The notes below the pieces were generated by a model that worked only from the letters and a program-made list of their open reading frames with translations, had not been told where the DNA came from and made no database searches. A stretch of 64,000 nt of DNA, from positions 45,320 to 109,319 of the IMG/VR virus record IMGVR_UViG_3300028837_000518, one strand, 5' to 3'. The number at the start of each line of letters is the position of its first letter. Position 1 is the first letter of the stretch. Shown here in pieces: positions 47,965 through 57,300 of the stretch. This stretch comes from a virus. The position numbers and the translations under genes were made by a program.

Positions 47965-48636
47965 ATGACCGATCAGAACGCAGTACCGAAGAAATGGTTT
48001 GAAGAGACACCTGATAGTATTGTTGTGCTTGTTTCGGGCCTTGATATTATCCCCACACAACGCTTCAATAGAGAGGGTGAGCAGGAGCTCATGGACACCA
48101 TTGTTCTGCAATGCGATGACCTCACTGGGCGATTTCCTGATGGCACCACACAGTGGTTTACGCCCAGCAACCACCCTAACAGTAAGTGGCAGAAGTGGCT
48201 CAAGGTTGTAAAGGCCAAGAGTGGAGTGAAGGTGCGGAGCTCTAAGGACCTAGTGGGCCGATACTTCATAGCCGAGTTCCATCAGTGGGAGTGGGGTGGC
48301 GGCCTGCCAGCTAGTCGCGTACTTGAACTTGTCGAGGAGTTGCCGGGCCTAGAAGTCGCTGAGACTAAGGCTCGTGAGTTCGGTGGAGGTTCTACAACGA
48401 GTTCAACAGGAGCTACTTTCGATGACCTTACAGATGAACAGAAAGTAGTTATCGAGCTTATTGACGGCAAGACCTACGAGGCATTTTTAACCGAAGCCGT
48501 CACTGACGCAAGGGTTTCCAGTAACCCAGCGCTGCTAACACGACTTGTAGACCCTCAGAGACTATTGGTTGAGGCGATGATTGACCTTGGTTACCTCAAC
48601 CTCAATGATGACGAGACATATTCGGCATCACAGTAG
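47965..48636 (+). CDS. uncharacterised DNA-metabolism-associated protein
   Basis: 223 aa with a beta-rich N-terminal half (DSIVVLVSGLDIIPTQRF, GRYFIAEFHQWEWGG) that could be an OB-fold, then a linker and a helical C-terminus. Its place between helicase and nuclease suggests an ssDNA-binding role, but I see no diagnostic motif. GGAG precedes the ATG. Confidence 0.65.
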   Translation: MTDQNAVPKKWFEETPDSIVVLVSGLDIIPTQRFNREGEQELMDTIVLQCDDLTGRFPDGTTQWFTPSNHPNSKWQKWLKVVKAKSGVKVRSSKDLVGRYFIAEFHQWEWGGGLPASRVLELVEELPGLEVAETKAREFGGGSTTSSTGATFDDLTDEQKVVIELIDGKTYEAFLTEAVTDARVSSNPALLTRLVDPQRLLVEAMIDLGYLNLNDDETYSASQ

Positions 48637-48643
48637 TTTACCA

Positions 48644-48682
48644 TTCATCCTCTCGTCAAACCAGGCTTGGCGAGAGGATGAA
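48644..48682 (+). terminator. 16-bp stem-loop between genes
   Basis: TCATCCTCTCGTCAA pairs with TTGGCGAGAGGATGA (one G-T pair), loop ACCAGGC. It fills the gap between the 47965 and 48697 genes. No T-run follows, so it may act as an RNA-stability or rho-type element rather than an intrinsic terminator. Confidence 0.6.
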
Positions 48683-48696
48683 AACATAGGAGATTA

Positions 48697-49359
48697 ATGA
48701 TCCTTGTAGATAAGTTTGAACCACAAGAAGTACTAGAGGCCCTAAGCGAACACGCCCGGCAAGCATCAATGGATACAGGTGATTACGCCTTTACTACATG
48801 TAGTGGGCAAAGCGTACTTATAGAGCGCAAGCAAGTTAGTGACCTTCTACACTCTCTAAGCACAGGCCGACTAATGGATCAATTACGCCGCATCATCATA
48901 GAAAGTGATATTCCCATCCTACTCGTCGAGGGATTCATCACAATTACTAAAGATGGCTTTGTACGATACAGGGCTGGTAAGTCAAGGTGGCGCTATACCT
49001 CCGTACAAAATCTAATCTTAACAGCACAGTTATCAGGTGTTTATCTTATTCAGTCACCAAGTCAATATAATACGCCGCGAATAATTCTTAGTCTTTATAA
49101 GTACTTTCAGAAGCCAGAACATACTAGCTTAGTACGGCAGAAAGTCTTTACCGTTTTCCCCAAAGATAGAGATTATAAGCGTGCTGAAATGCTTATGAGT
49201 TTACCAGGTGTGGGCGTAGAAATTGCTACACGGATGGTAGAGAGATTTGGTACGCCAATGACAGCATTTAGCGCATCAGATGAAGAGCTAAATGAAGTAG
49301 GTGGTCTTGGCCCTAAAAAAATCAAAGCCATAAGAAAGTTTCTCGATGACCCTCGATAG
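48697..49359 (+). CDS. XPF/ERCC4-type nuclease
   Basis: ILVDKFEP, MDTGDYAF and VLIERKQVSDLL supply the D...GD...ERKxxxD active site of XPF/MUS81 nucleases. The C-terminal tandem helix-hairpin-helix is LPGVGVEIATRMVERFG ... VGGLGPKKIKAI. It cuts branched DNA at forks or junctions. 220 aa, nuclease plus (HhH)2, without helicase domain. Confidence 0.92.
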   Translation: MILVDKFEPQEVLEALSEHARQASMDTGDYAFTTCSGQSVLIERKQVSDLLHSLSTGRLMDQLRRIIIESDIPILLVEGFITITKDGFVRYRAGKSRWRYTSVQNLILTAQLSGVYLIQSPSQYNTPRIILSLYKYFQKPEHTSLVRQKVFTVFPKDRDYKRAEMLMSLPGVGVEIATRMVERFGTPMTAFSASDEELNEVGGLGPKKIKAIRKFLDDPR

Positions 49360-49732
49360 GCCCGATAACTATAATGAACGCCTTCACTACCTTGTGGCTA
49401 AGTATGTAATGGGATGGGAACTAAAACATATACAAGAAGGGTGTCCTAATTACACGGATTATGGAATGTGGTGGCACTACCTTACATTTCCGTATAAACA
49501 TAAGAGTTGGTGGAGACCCACGCATGAAGATGGCGACACGGAGGAAGTACTAAAAAGACTACACAAGCTAGGTTATGACGTACACATAGTTCGATTTGCT
49601 GAATCACATTACTGGGAGTGTATTATACACATACCGGCAGGACTTAGTTTTACTGCAAGACATAAAATAAGAGGACATGCTATCTGTCTTGCAGCATGTT
49701 TGGCAGTGGGGTTAAAGGTAACTACATGTTAG
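49346..49732 (+). CDS. phage ABA-sandwich domain protein
   Basis: VAKYVMGWELKH, THEDGDTEEVLKRLHKLGYDVHIVRF, and HAICLAACLAVGL follow the ABA-sandwich layout of small phage proteins. 128 aa. It overlaps the genes on both sides. Confidence 0.78.
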   Translation: MTLDRPDNYNERLHYLVAKYVMGWELKHIQEGCPNYTDYGMWWHYLTFPYKHKSWWRPTHEDGDTEEVLKRLHKLGYDVHIVRFAESHYWECIIHIPAGLSFTARHKIRGHAICLAACLAVGLKVTTC

Positions 49733-51465
49733 ACCACCTCTCGTACTCTAGTATAGTAAGATTTATTATGTGTCCTAGGTCATGGGAATACCACTATATT
49801 CACCGTATCGCACGCCCAGTTTCTAGCGCACTCTTTGTGGGAAGTTGTACGCACGGTGCCCTAGAGCATAACTATAAACAGAAAGTGTTAACGCATGAGG
49901 ACTTGCCAGTAGATGAAGTTCTACAGTGGTTCTCAGATCGGTGGGACACTTTGGACCCATCAGTGGGGCGTCCCGCAAGCAGTACCGGCGCTGAATCATT
50001 GGGTATAGACTGGAAAAACAAAGACCCAGGCCTTGAGAAAGACATGGGTGTAGCCATGGTTGGTAAGTATCAGAAAACAATAGCCAAGACCGTACAGCCT
50101 GTAGTTGCTGAACTTGGCTGGAGTCGGAAAGTAGATGATATGAAAATCATCGGTCGCGTAGACCTTATTGATGATAACGCTATCGTTACAGACTTTAAAA
50201 CAGCAAGCCGGCGACCGCGAAGAGGTAGCTGGCATACAGACTTACAACCAACATTCTATGCACTTGGTATGAAAAGCGCAATAGTTTTTGAGTATCATTA
50301 CATGCTTAAGTTAAAATCGCCAGCTGTAGAAAAGTACCGCACGCAACGAACGAAATCTGACATAGAATGGATAGTGAAAGTACTTATACCGCCAATCGTA
50401 AAAAGCATTCGCCGAGGTATATTCTTCCCTAACACGCAAACATGGAAGTGTTTCTCGCTAGATACTGAAGTACTAACTAATAATGGATGGAAGGGGTATA
50501 ATAGCTTATCTTATCAGGATGATGTTTTAACCCTAAATCAGCAGACGGGTTTTCTAGAGTGGCAAAAACCCTATGCCATCTTTACACGGAAGTATAATCA
50601 ACCTAAGCGAATAGTATCATTCGATGGTAGGACAATTAGCTTTAGTGTTACACCAGATCACCTAATGCTGAGTCGTTCCTGCGGTGCTAAGCAGTATAAC
50701 CATCCTTGGCAACTTAAGACTGCACAGTCTATCGCCGGCGTAAGTTCGAGAGTTTTCCGAATAAGCGGGATAATGGAGCGAGATAACTACCCTATCTCTA
50801 ACGACCTACTACAACTGACAGCGTGGGCACTAACCGAGGGTCACTTTCGACAGTGCTCTCAAGCCATAGAAATAGCACAGAAAACTGGTACAAGATATGT
50901 TAATGACATTCAGGATATATTAAATAGATTATCGTACTCATATACACGAAGAGATAGAAAAGATGGCTGCACTATATTCTATATTAAGGCAAGATCAGGT
51001 AGACAACTTAGACAGATACAGCCCGATAAGAGTGCGCAGCCTTGGTTATGGAAACTATCCAAAAAGCAGTTTGACCTATGGCTAGAAACTTTTGTAAAAG
51101 GAGATGGTAGTGCTCGTAGGGGTGGCTATATAATTAGTCAAAGAATTGAAAATACTATTGATCTTATTCAAGGTGTATGTATCTCGCATGGTTATAGTGC
51201 TATAAAAAATCCAGTACCAAAACATTCTAGTTTCGGTGGTTCTGCATATTCTTTATCCATCACTAAAAACAGACAGGAGTATAAAATGGGTGTTGGTCCG
51301 GCAACAAAGTTTTATCATAATGAATCAGCCAGTGCCGTTTGGGATTGCGCAGTCCCTAATGGACTTATTGTAACAAGAAGAAATGGTAGGCCACTAATAA
51401 CGCATAATTGTTCACCATCATACTGTGAATACTATGACATATGCCGAAGGGAGAAACAGTTGTGA
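49726..51465 (+). CDS. RecB/Cas4-like Fe-S nuclease with intein
   Basis: PD-(D/E)XK exonuclease. The N-terminus SYSSIVRFIMCPRSWEYHYI carries the first cluster cysteine. GRVDLIDDNAIVTDFKTA holds the catalytic D...DxK. The C-terminal cluster CSPSYCEYYDIC is separated from the rest by a 320-aa intein inserted directly before its first cysteine. The spliced protein is about 259 aa. It probably processes DNA ends for recombination, alongside the protein at 51462. Confidence 0.9.
   Translation: MLDHLSYSSIVRFIMCPRSWEYHYIHRIARPVSSALFVGSCTHGALEHNYKQKVLTHEDLPVDEVLQWFSDRWDTLDPSVGRPASSTGAESLGIDWKNKDPGLEKDMGVAMVGKYQKTIAKTVQPVVAELGWSRKVDDMKIIGRVDLIDDNAIVTDFKTASRRPRRGSWHTDLQPTFYALGMKSAIVFEYHYMLKLKSPAVEKYRTQRTKSDIEWIVKVLIPPIVKSIRRGIFFPNTQTWKCFSLDTEVLTNNGWKGYNSLSYQDDVLTLNQQTGFLEWQKPYAIFTRKYNQPKRIVSFDGRTISFSVTPDHLMLSRSCGAKQYNHPWQLKTAQSIAGVSSRVFRISGIMERDNYPISNDLLQLTAWALTEGHFRQCSQAIEIAQKTGTRYVNDIQDILNRLSYSYTRRDRKDGCTIFYIKARSGRQLRQIQPDKSAQPWLWKLSKKQFDLWLETFVKGDGSARRGGYIISQRIENTIDLIQGVCISHGYSAIKNPVPKHSSFGGSAYSLSITKNRQEYKMGVGPATKFYHNESASAVWDCAVPNGLIVTRRNGRPLITHNCSPSYCEYYDICRREKQL
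50449..51408 (+). other. intein with LAGLIDADG-like domain in RecB/Cas4 nuclease
   Basis: 320 aa: CFSLDTEVLTNNGWKGY, block B VTPDHLMLS, DOD-type helices LLQLTAWALTEGHF and LWLETFVKGDGSA, block F-like WDCAVPNGLIVTRRNG, and end PLITHN before Cys. It shares start and end motifs with the NrdD intein. The +1 residue is an Fe-S cysteine. Confidence 0.93.
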
Positions 51466-52409
51466 GTGATGAAGTTATTGAGGGTGTAGTTAAGGAAGTT
51501 AATGGCACGCCCTCTGTGCAAGACATATCTCTAATACCAGCATTCAAGTCCCGGGTTGTTAGCCCAATTATGACTGTTGACGAAGCACAGGAGGCGTGGG
51601 CGCAATATCAAGAGCTAGAGAATACGCTTCTTACCGACGATGACTACATTTACTTTGTCCAATGCAAGATTAAGGACCGAACACAAAGCGCTACTTATAT
51701 GACTAAGGCTGATGCTGACCGTGGCGCAGATACTTGGAAGGCTATGGGTTACCCTGTAACTCTAACAAGACGAAAGAAAAAGTCAGCCTTTCGCAAGATG
51801 GCAAGGTTCTTTGGCTTGTCTATTCCACAGCAAAATGATAGCGCAATAATCACTATTGAGCCTCTTGGTAATAGTCACTTTGTAAAGACAGAGAAGGGTG
51901 AAGGTTACTCCGTTATCACTTACATGGATGAGGACATGGATACTGTCAAGTGCGAAGCATCTGTATCTGTTATGCATCCGGGCGGAGCTACTATGGTTGG
52001 ACTTGGTACGTGTTCAGCAAGAGAAAGAGGATTTACACATCCCGACCACGACATTATAGCCACTAGTTGGACACGCGCACTTAACCGCGCAATCTCTGAC
52101 ATGGTGGGATGGGGTGAGGTTTCGGCAGAGGAAATAGATGCAATAACGGAGTCGAATACTAAGCCTAAAGCGCAAGGCGAACCTGACAAAGGTAAGTCCG
52201 AAGAGTCAAAGAGCAAGGTCGAGGAGTCTGTAGATGAAAAAATGGGACTAGCGACATTCTTGGCCAGCGCCTTTAAGCTTGGCGAAACTGCCGAGAGTCT
52301 TGCTGAAAGCTATGGAAGTCTCTCGGAGATCGAGGACTATGCCGCGACTCTTAATAGTATAAAAGATGGAAAGGAGACTAAGGCATCAGCTGAATCATCA
52401 GTTGGTTAG
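51462..52409 (+). CDS. putative annealing/recombination protein
   Basis: 315 aa. Residues around 205-235 read THPDHDIIATSWTRALNRAISDMVGWGEVSAEEI, a motif I have seen in phage recombination-linked proteins next to RecB-like nucleases. The C-terminus is a charged linker (PKAQGEPDKGKSEESKSK) and a helical tail, as in annealing proteins. GTG 51462 fits AGGGAG; an ATG lies at 51441. Rad52-like function is inference only. Confidence 0.6.
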   Translation: MSDEVIEGVVKEVNGTPSVQDISLIPAFKSRVVSPIMTVDEAQEAWAQYQELENTLLTDDDYIYFVQCKIKDRTQSATYMTKADADRGADTWKAMGYPVTLTRRKKKSAFRKMARFFGLSIPQQNDSAIITIEPLGNSHFVKTEKGEGYSVITYMDEDMDTVKCEASVSVMHPGGATMVGLGTCSARERGFTHPDHDIIATSWTRALNRAISDMVGWGEVSAEEIDAITESNTKPKAQGEPDKGKSEESKSKVEESVDEKMGLATFLASAFKLGETAESLAESYGSLSEIEDYAATLNSIKDGKETKASAESSVG

Positions 52410-52413
52410 AACA

Positions 52414-52767
52414 TCAATCAGTGCCAGTGGGTAATATCGTTATGTGACCAATCGCTGGCTTCACAGCACGACCGAGGGTATCTACTCCCTTTAGTTCATG
52501 GTAGTAGGTGCCCTCTATACTCAGGGTATCGGCAGAACCAAGCGGGACAGTTAGCTTGCCAGAGCCCGCGTCTGTAATAGTTATAGTTAAACTACCACTT
52601 GTCTTTATAATGGTGGGTACGGCACTACGCTCATTAGGCTGCATAATCCAAGTAAAATCGTAGTTATTTATATTCTTTCGCGTCGTATCGGTATCATCTT
52701 CCCAAATAGTGAAGTTAATATCTCTATCTTCACCGGCCAGCATAGTAAAGTCTTGTTGAGTACGCAT
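52414..52767 (-). CDS. phage Ig-like structural protein
   Basis: RTQQDFTMLAGEDRDINFTIWEDD, then strands, TYYHELKGVDTLGRAVKPAIGHITIL. This is the layout of small beta-sandwich baseplate or tail proteins (BppU-N-like). 117 aa. Last gene of the minus-strand block. Confidence 0.72.
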   Translation of the reverse strand: MRTQQDFTMLAGEDRDINFTIWEDDTDTTRKNINNYDFTWIMQPNERSAVPTIIKTSGSLTITITDAGSGKLTVPLGSADTLSIEGTYYHELKGVDTLGRAVKPAIGHITILPTGTD

Positions 52768-52769
52768 CG

Positions 52770-54374
52770 CTATACTTCTCCATCCAGGTCTACGTCTATC
52801 ATATGTGATCCATCAAGCCCCGTACTTATAGTCCATGAACCATCTGCTGCTATACTCAAAATCCAGGAACCCTTTAGCGCCACAGGGATAACCGCTATAC
52901 CCTCTGCAAGGGTGAGAAGATATATTTCATTCAGTATTGAAAATGTCACTGATGCCAGGGTAGATACTGAAGCACTTTCGTCTACGTCTAGGGTTAGTGC
53001 TAGTGATATGTCGGCCAAAGCTGAAGATAATGCAGCCTCCGTTACCCCTGCCTCGCGCACTAGAGACATAGCAGCTAATGTAGCGGCTGCACTTGATGAA
53101 CTTAATCCTACAAATCTGTCTAAGGTAAATGCAACATTAATATTCTGACCTGTAGCGACAGTTATTGCATTAAATATCTCTGTAAGGGTATTGGCCAAAG
53201 TACCGGCTAATGCTGACAATGCTACTTCATCAGAGCGCGAAAGTGTTGTAGATGCTAGAGTTGCCGCCTCGCCCGTCGGTGTTATCGCGGCTAACCGACT
53301 TAGGCTCAGTACCACTAGTCGATCTGCTACTCCCGTAGTACTAACCGCCGCACTTCTTGTCAATGTGGTATTGGCTAGGGCAGCAGCTAAAGCCGAGGCT
53401 GACACTCCTGCATCACGCTCTAATACTAACGACGTAAGTCCCGCCGTCATACCCGTGCTTGTTGTCCCCACTTGTCTTGCTAGAGACGTGGCGGCTAATA
53501 CGGTAGCCAGCGCTGAAGTTGATATTGCACTGTCTCTGGTAAGTGTTAAAGTGGCTAGATTTGCTGCCTGACTACTACTCGCCAAAGCCGCAGACCTTGT
53601 TAGGGATACGTTGGCTAGAATTGCCGCTAGTGCTGAAGTCGAGATTCCTCCTTCACGCCCAAGTGTTACCTCACCCATGTATACCGTGCCGCGCATAGCA
53701 ACTATAGCGGCACTCCTCGACAGCGAAGTATCTGCCAATGTTACGGATGTACCTGCGCTAGTTAATTCTGCAACCCGCGCCAGAGAAGCACCTACCAACG
53801 TTGCCGCCAAAGCTATGGTTGCAATTGCACTATCGCGGTTTAAACTTAGGTCGCTCGTTCCAGCTGCTAATGCTAGTGCTGAAATTGCATTATCCCTGGC
53901 CAAACTCACGTCGGCTAACCCTGCCGCCTGACTTGTACCAGTCAACCCTACCGACTTAGCCAATGACGTAGCGGCTAATGCGGCAGATAGTCCCTCTAGG
54001 GCGACACCAGCACCCCGCGCCAAAGTTATATCGGTGTTTCTTGTAGCCTGACTTGCATTTATTAGTCCCGCTAACCGATTTAGTAATGTACTAGCCAGCG
54101 CAACACCCTGTCCGCCACCGCTAACACCAATGGCACGACTTAGTGATGTAGCACCGAGGGCACCAGCTTGACCGGCTGACGTTACCGCGGCTACACGCGA
54201 GAGCGTTAAAGACACGTCGTAGTTTTGACCAGGCGTTAGCCCACTATACACCCAAACAATATGTTGTCTATCACCTTGGTCAAGTGTACCGTCGGGCAAC
54301 ACCAACGTAAGTACAGATGGTGATAGTATCTGCGTAGACGAAGCCCGTTTAGAGCGTGTGTCTAAGTTAGCCAT
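52770..54374 (-). CDS. virion-like protein with twenty 20-aa repeats
   Basis: 534 aa. After an N-terminal beta domain (SPSVLTLVLPDGTLDQGDRQHIVWVYSGL), residues 57-477 consist of about 20 units of about 20 residues with consensus LxRxxA(I/V)xxxALAAxLAxxS. The C-terminus has short GSW-type strands (LKGSWILSIAADGSWTIS). Ala/Ser-rich regular repeats suggest a solenoid or fibrous tail component. ATG overlaps the stop of the upstream gene. Confidence 0.8.
   Translation of the reverse strand: MANLDTRSKRASSTQILSPSVLTLVLPDGTLDQGDRQHIVWVYSGLTPGQNYDVSLTLSRVAAVTSAGQAGALGATSLSRAIGVSGGGQGVALASTLLNRLAGLINASQATRNTDITLARGAGVALEGLSAALAATSLAKSVGLTGTSQAAGLADVSLARDNAISALALAAGTSDLSLNRDSAIATIALAATLVGASLARVAELTSAGTSVTLADTSLSRSAAIVAMRGTVYMGEVTLGREGGISTSALAAILANVSLTRSAALASSSQAANLATLTLTRDSAISTSALATVLAATSLARQVGTTSTGMTAGLTSLVLERDAGVSASALAAALANTTLTRSAAVSTTGVADRLVVLSLSRLAAITPTGEAATLASTTLSRSDEVALSALAGTLANTLTEIFNAITVATGQNINVAFTLDRFVGLSSSSAAATLAAMSLVREAGVTEAALSSALADISLALTLDVDESASVSTLASVTFSILNEIYLLTLAEGIAVIPVALKGSWILSIAADGSWTISTGLDGSHMIDVDLDGEV
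52944..54208 (-). repeat. 60-bp coding repeats, about 20 units
   Basis: Each unit encodes 20 residues starting L-x-R/K. Units such as LTRDSAISTSALATVLAATS, LGREGGISTSALAAILANVS and LERDAGVSASALAAALANTT differ in many positions, so the repeats are old or selected for pattern rather than exact sequence. One unit near residue 420 is expanded. Confidence 0.85.
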
Positions 54375-56035
54375 TAGGGACCAGTTTCAATCTCGCCCCG
54401 AGTAAAGGTGGTATCATCATCTGAGACAGTTGCTTTCTGATCAACAGTGTCTCCAGCATCATTATAGACGCTTAGAGTCGTGGCAGTCTGTGTAAGCTTG
54501 TTGCGAAGAAACTTGTAAAGATAGCCGACCTTCGCCACAAGTGATGCTGTGGCTGCTGGGGCACCTTGACCTGGTTCGGCATAAGTATCAGTGCTCAACG
54601 CATCTACGACCTGACTATTGACTTCGGTAGGGGTAGCATGTGATTGTATCTCTTCGCCAAAACTTCCCCCTGCTGTGTGACCAGAGATTGGCTCGTCAAA
54701 TACTGTATCTGCAATCAATAGACGGTGAGTGGCTTGTGAAAGAATATCAACTGTATCACCAACCGCCATAACAAATACACCGGGGTCTGCTATAAGTGTG
54801 ATGGTTTTAGAAGACCCAACATAGTTCAAAACGTGACCAGTACAGTATCGAAACACCGTCGTAGTATCGTGTATGATAATACACATATCATTATATGCGT
54901 CATCATCAGATGACCCGTTTGCTAAAGTGAAACTGGTCTGCGAAGCTAATGTAGCGATAGTTGTTGATACCATGGTGAATGGCACAGACTCAGCTGCCAC
55001 CCTCCCTTGAGGTATGATAATGAATATACTTGTATCATTAGGATTCGTTGCCCATGCCCTTTGCACCGATACTACCTTAGTACTCCCAACATAGTTCTTG
55101 ATTCGCCGAGATTGCCCCGCACCAGTTCCGCCAATGATGCAAATTATAGCATCAATGTAGAGGTCATCAACTGCAGATGCGCCAGAGTCAAGTGTGATAG
55201 ACCGAGCCTCTCCTGCCTGAGCAGTGCCATCCCGTATCAAGTGAGCAAAGCGACCAAAGGAGCCCGCTGCTACGTGGTCTGCTCGTGGCTCGTCCATGAC
55301 TGCATCTGCTATTGCGGCAGCCGTCGGATCATTTAGTCCGGCAATCGAATCGTCAACTTCGGATTCAACTTCTGCTTTCATACCATCAGACATACCGCCC
55401 AAGTCACTCAATCCAGCACCAGCCGTACCAATCTCACCTGTATCAGTGCGTATCTCGTCCACCTGGTTCGCCATTTTGCCAACGGTCCCTGCATCAAGTT
55501 CACTCAAGCGTGCAGCAGTAACTTCGTGAGTATTCGCTAGTTTAGTATCCAGGTCAAGCTCGCCAGCGTCACTAATCGGAAGACCCCCAGCTGCGTCTGC
55601 TGCCGCCGCAGGAAGTGCGGTTCCAGTAAGTCCGCGCGTCGCAGAATATGCCAAATCAATCAAAACATTATTCAGTCCAGCAGCCCGGAACCCAACAACT
55701 GGTCCACGCCAAGGCAAAACGCCAGTGGCAAAACCAGTGAACCATCCAAATCCCTCAGTGTCATTATCAATCGTTCCACCACTAGCCGGTATCTCTAGCG
55801 TATACATACCATCGCCCTGATGTGCCCAGTCATGAATACCGCTGGTTGTTGGGGTTACAGCAGTCTGTGTAAATGCGCCTGCCGTGGTGACAAAGTTCCA
55901 CACCAGGTCCATACCAGCCTGGTCATAGGTAATAGCAACTTCCCTGGTTTTAAAGTCAGTATCATCGGTAAGAGCCAAAACATTCACTGGCACCTCGGCC
56001 AGTGCCGCATCTACATCATACCAAATATCAGGCAT
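54374..56035 (-). CDS. phage tail/baseplate-type structural protein
   Basis: 553 aa. The N-terminus PDIWYDVDAALAEVPVNVLALTDDTDF and YTLEIPASGGTIDNDTEG, then Asp-rich spacer helices (ATAAAIADAVMDEPRADH) and SIT-type strands are seen in environmental phage virion proteins. A central repeated pattern (YVGSTKVVSV, YVGSSKTITL) suggests two similar beta domains. GAGGTGAG precedes the ATG. Confidence 0.75.
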   Translation of the reverse strand: MPDIWYDVDAALAEVPVNVLALTDDTDFKTREVAITYDQAGMDLVWNFVTTAGAFTQTAVTPTTSGIHDWAHQGDGMYTLEIPASGGTIDNDTEGFGWFTGFATGVLPWRGPVVGFRAAGLNNVLIDLAYSATRGLTGTALPAAAADAAGGLPISDAGELDLDTKLANTHEVTAARLSELDAGTVGKMANQVDEIRTDTGEIGTAGAGLSDLGGMSDGMKAEVESEVDDSIAGLNDPTAAAIADAVMDEPRADHVAAGSFGRFAHLIRDGTAQAGEARSITLDSGASAVDDLYIDAIICIIGGTGAGQSRRIKNYVGSTKVVSVQRAWATNPNDTSIFIIIPQGRVAAESVPFTMVSTTIATLASQTSFTLANGSSDDDAYNDMCIIIHDTTTVFRYCTGHVLNYVGSSKTITLIADPGVFVMAVGDTVDILSQATHRLLIADTVFDEPISGHTAGGSFGEEIQSHATPTEVNSQVVDALSTDTYAEPGQGAPAATASLVAKVGYLYKFLRNKLTQTATTLSVYNDAGDTVDQKATVSDDDTTFTRGEIETGP

Positions 56036-56043
56036 AACTCACC

Positions 56044-57291
56044 TCATTGTTGCTGTGCATAGTAGTACCAGGGATTACCTTCCGCTGCCGCCTCTCCCTC
56101 TATCGCCACAGCCCACATATACTTGGCCGCAGGTTTGACCGCCGTGTAGTTGAGCGTCCAGCCATTCGCGTCGAGCGACACAAAGCTAGCCGTCAGCCCC
56201 GCGCTGCCGTCGTCGTCGGGCAACTGAACAGGCACATCATCGCTCAGTGACTGGGTGTCCGTGGTCGCTGCGCCATCATCAGCGCATCCAGACGTGGCGT
56301 AGGCATCGTCCTCATCAAACGCGCTCACCATCAGGGAGCCACCCAGAGCATCGGTATAGACCGTGTTCACCGCCTCGGCCATTGTACCGTGCAGAATCAC
56401 CGCTTGGGGCGTGAAACTTGGTCCGATCTCTGCATCATTGCCTGTCTCGGTGGGAGTCGTGTGATCGCCTACCCAAGAGGCGACCGCCGGACCCGAACCG
56501 AAACGCAGGGCCAAATAGGCCCAAACCTTCGTAGTTTCTTCGCTTGCCGTGGCCGTAAATCCGTTAGCATCAAAAGTCCCCAAGGACACAGAGAGCCCTA
56601 TCGCATCATAAATGAAGGCGCCTGTGACATAGGCATTCGAGTAGTAAACCGTCGTCTGCGCATCTGCACGGTTGTCCCGGTTGAATCCCAAAACACACCG
56701 TTGCGTGATACCGCTGGCCCTGTCGTTATGACAGACCCCGAAGCCCCACTTCATGTTGCTGCTCGAAATAGGCCAGGAGTTGTGATCATTGCCCAAGACG
56801 AATACCAAGTCTGGCTCAAATCCTGGCGCAGTAACGTCCACGGTATCGGTGCCAGGGAACTTGATTATGTCCACGTCGGCGGAAACATCCGTGCCTGCGA
56901 AGAACGTCACGGTTAGAAGCAACGCGCTGGTCGGGGCATCAGTGATGTTGATTGTGACGCCATTCGTAATCCAAGCGGAGAACGCCGCCTGACAGTCCAC
57001 TGACCCCGTGGCTGGATCAACGACGTAGATAGGCACATCCTGGTTGCTGTAGCCAGTATTCGAAGTGGCGAGGTTATGTTGGTCCCAGCCGTTATGACAC
57101 TTGCTGACTACGCCATCGGTGATTCCTACCATGAGCGAGAGACCGTCTGCGGCTACGCCGTCGGTAACGGCCCAAGACAGAAAGAGCATCGCCGCCTTGG
57201 GGGTCAAGCCACCCAAGTCGTCCGTGGTGATATTCTGTTCCCCTGTGTCCGTGTTCAGAGCGACACGGGTCGTGGCAACCGTCACACCCAC
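56044..57291 (-). CDS. virion-like beta-domain protein, GC-rich
   Basis: 415 aa of two similar halves: GGLTPKAAMLFLSWAVT / PSFTPQAVILHGTMAEA, and later SLGTFDANGFTATAS / SFVSLDANGWTLNYT. Probable internal duplication of a capsid-decoration or tail domain. The DNA is clearly GC-richer than neighbouring genes. GTG start after TAGGAG. Confidence 0.75.
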   Translation of the reverse strand: MGVTVATTRVALNTDTGEQNITTDDLGGLTPKAAMLFLSWAVTDGVAADGLSLMVGITDGVVSKCHNGWDQHNLATSNTGYSNQDVPIYVVDPATGSVDCQAAFSAWITNGVTINITDAPTSALLLTVTFFAGTDVSADVDIIKFPGTDTVDVTAPGFEPDLVFVLGNDHNSWPISSSNMKWGFGVCHNDRASGITQRCVLGFNRDNRADAQTTVYYSNAYVTGAFIYDAIGLSVSLGTFDANGFTATASEETTKVWAYLALRFGSGPAVASWVGDHTTPTETGNDAEIGPSFTPQAVILHGTMAEAVNTVYTDALGGSLMVSAFDEDDAYATSGCADDGAATTDTQSLSDDVPVQLPDDDGSAGLTASFVSLDANGWTLNYTAVKPAAKYMWAVAIEGEAAAEGNPWYYYAQQQ

Positions 57292-57300
57292 CCTGAACTC

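Noticed and set aside
52753-53931. Long plus-strand ORFs opposite the repeat protein
   Set aside because: They are mirror frames of the regular minus-strand repeats and have no ribosome-binding sites or recognisable domains.
52944-54208. CRISPR array
   Set aside because: The 60-bp periodicity is in coding sequence with diverged units and no identical repeats or unique spacers.
56389-56916. Plus-strand ORF of 175 codons opposite the GC-rich virion gene
   Set aside because: Low-complexity, Arg-rich translation typical of an antisense frame in GC-rich DNA; the minus-strand gene has a proper start and repeat structure.
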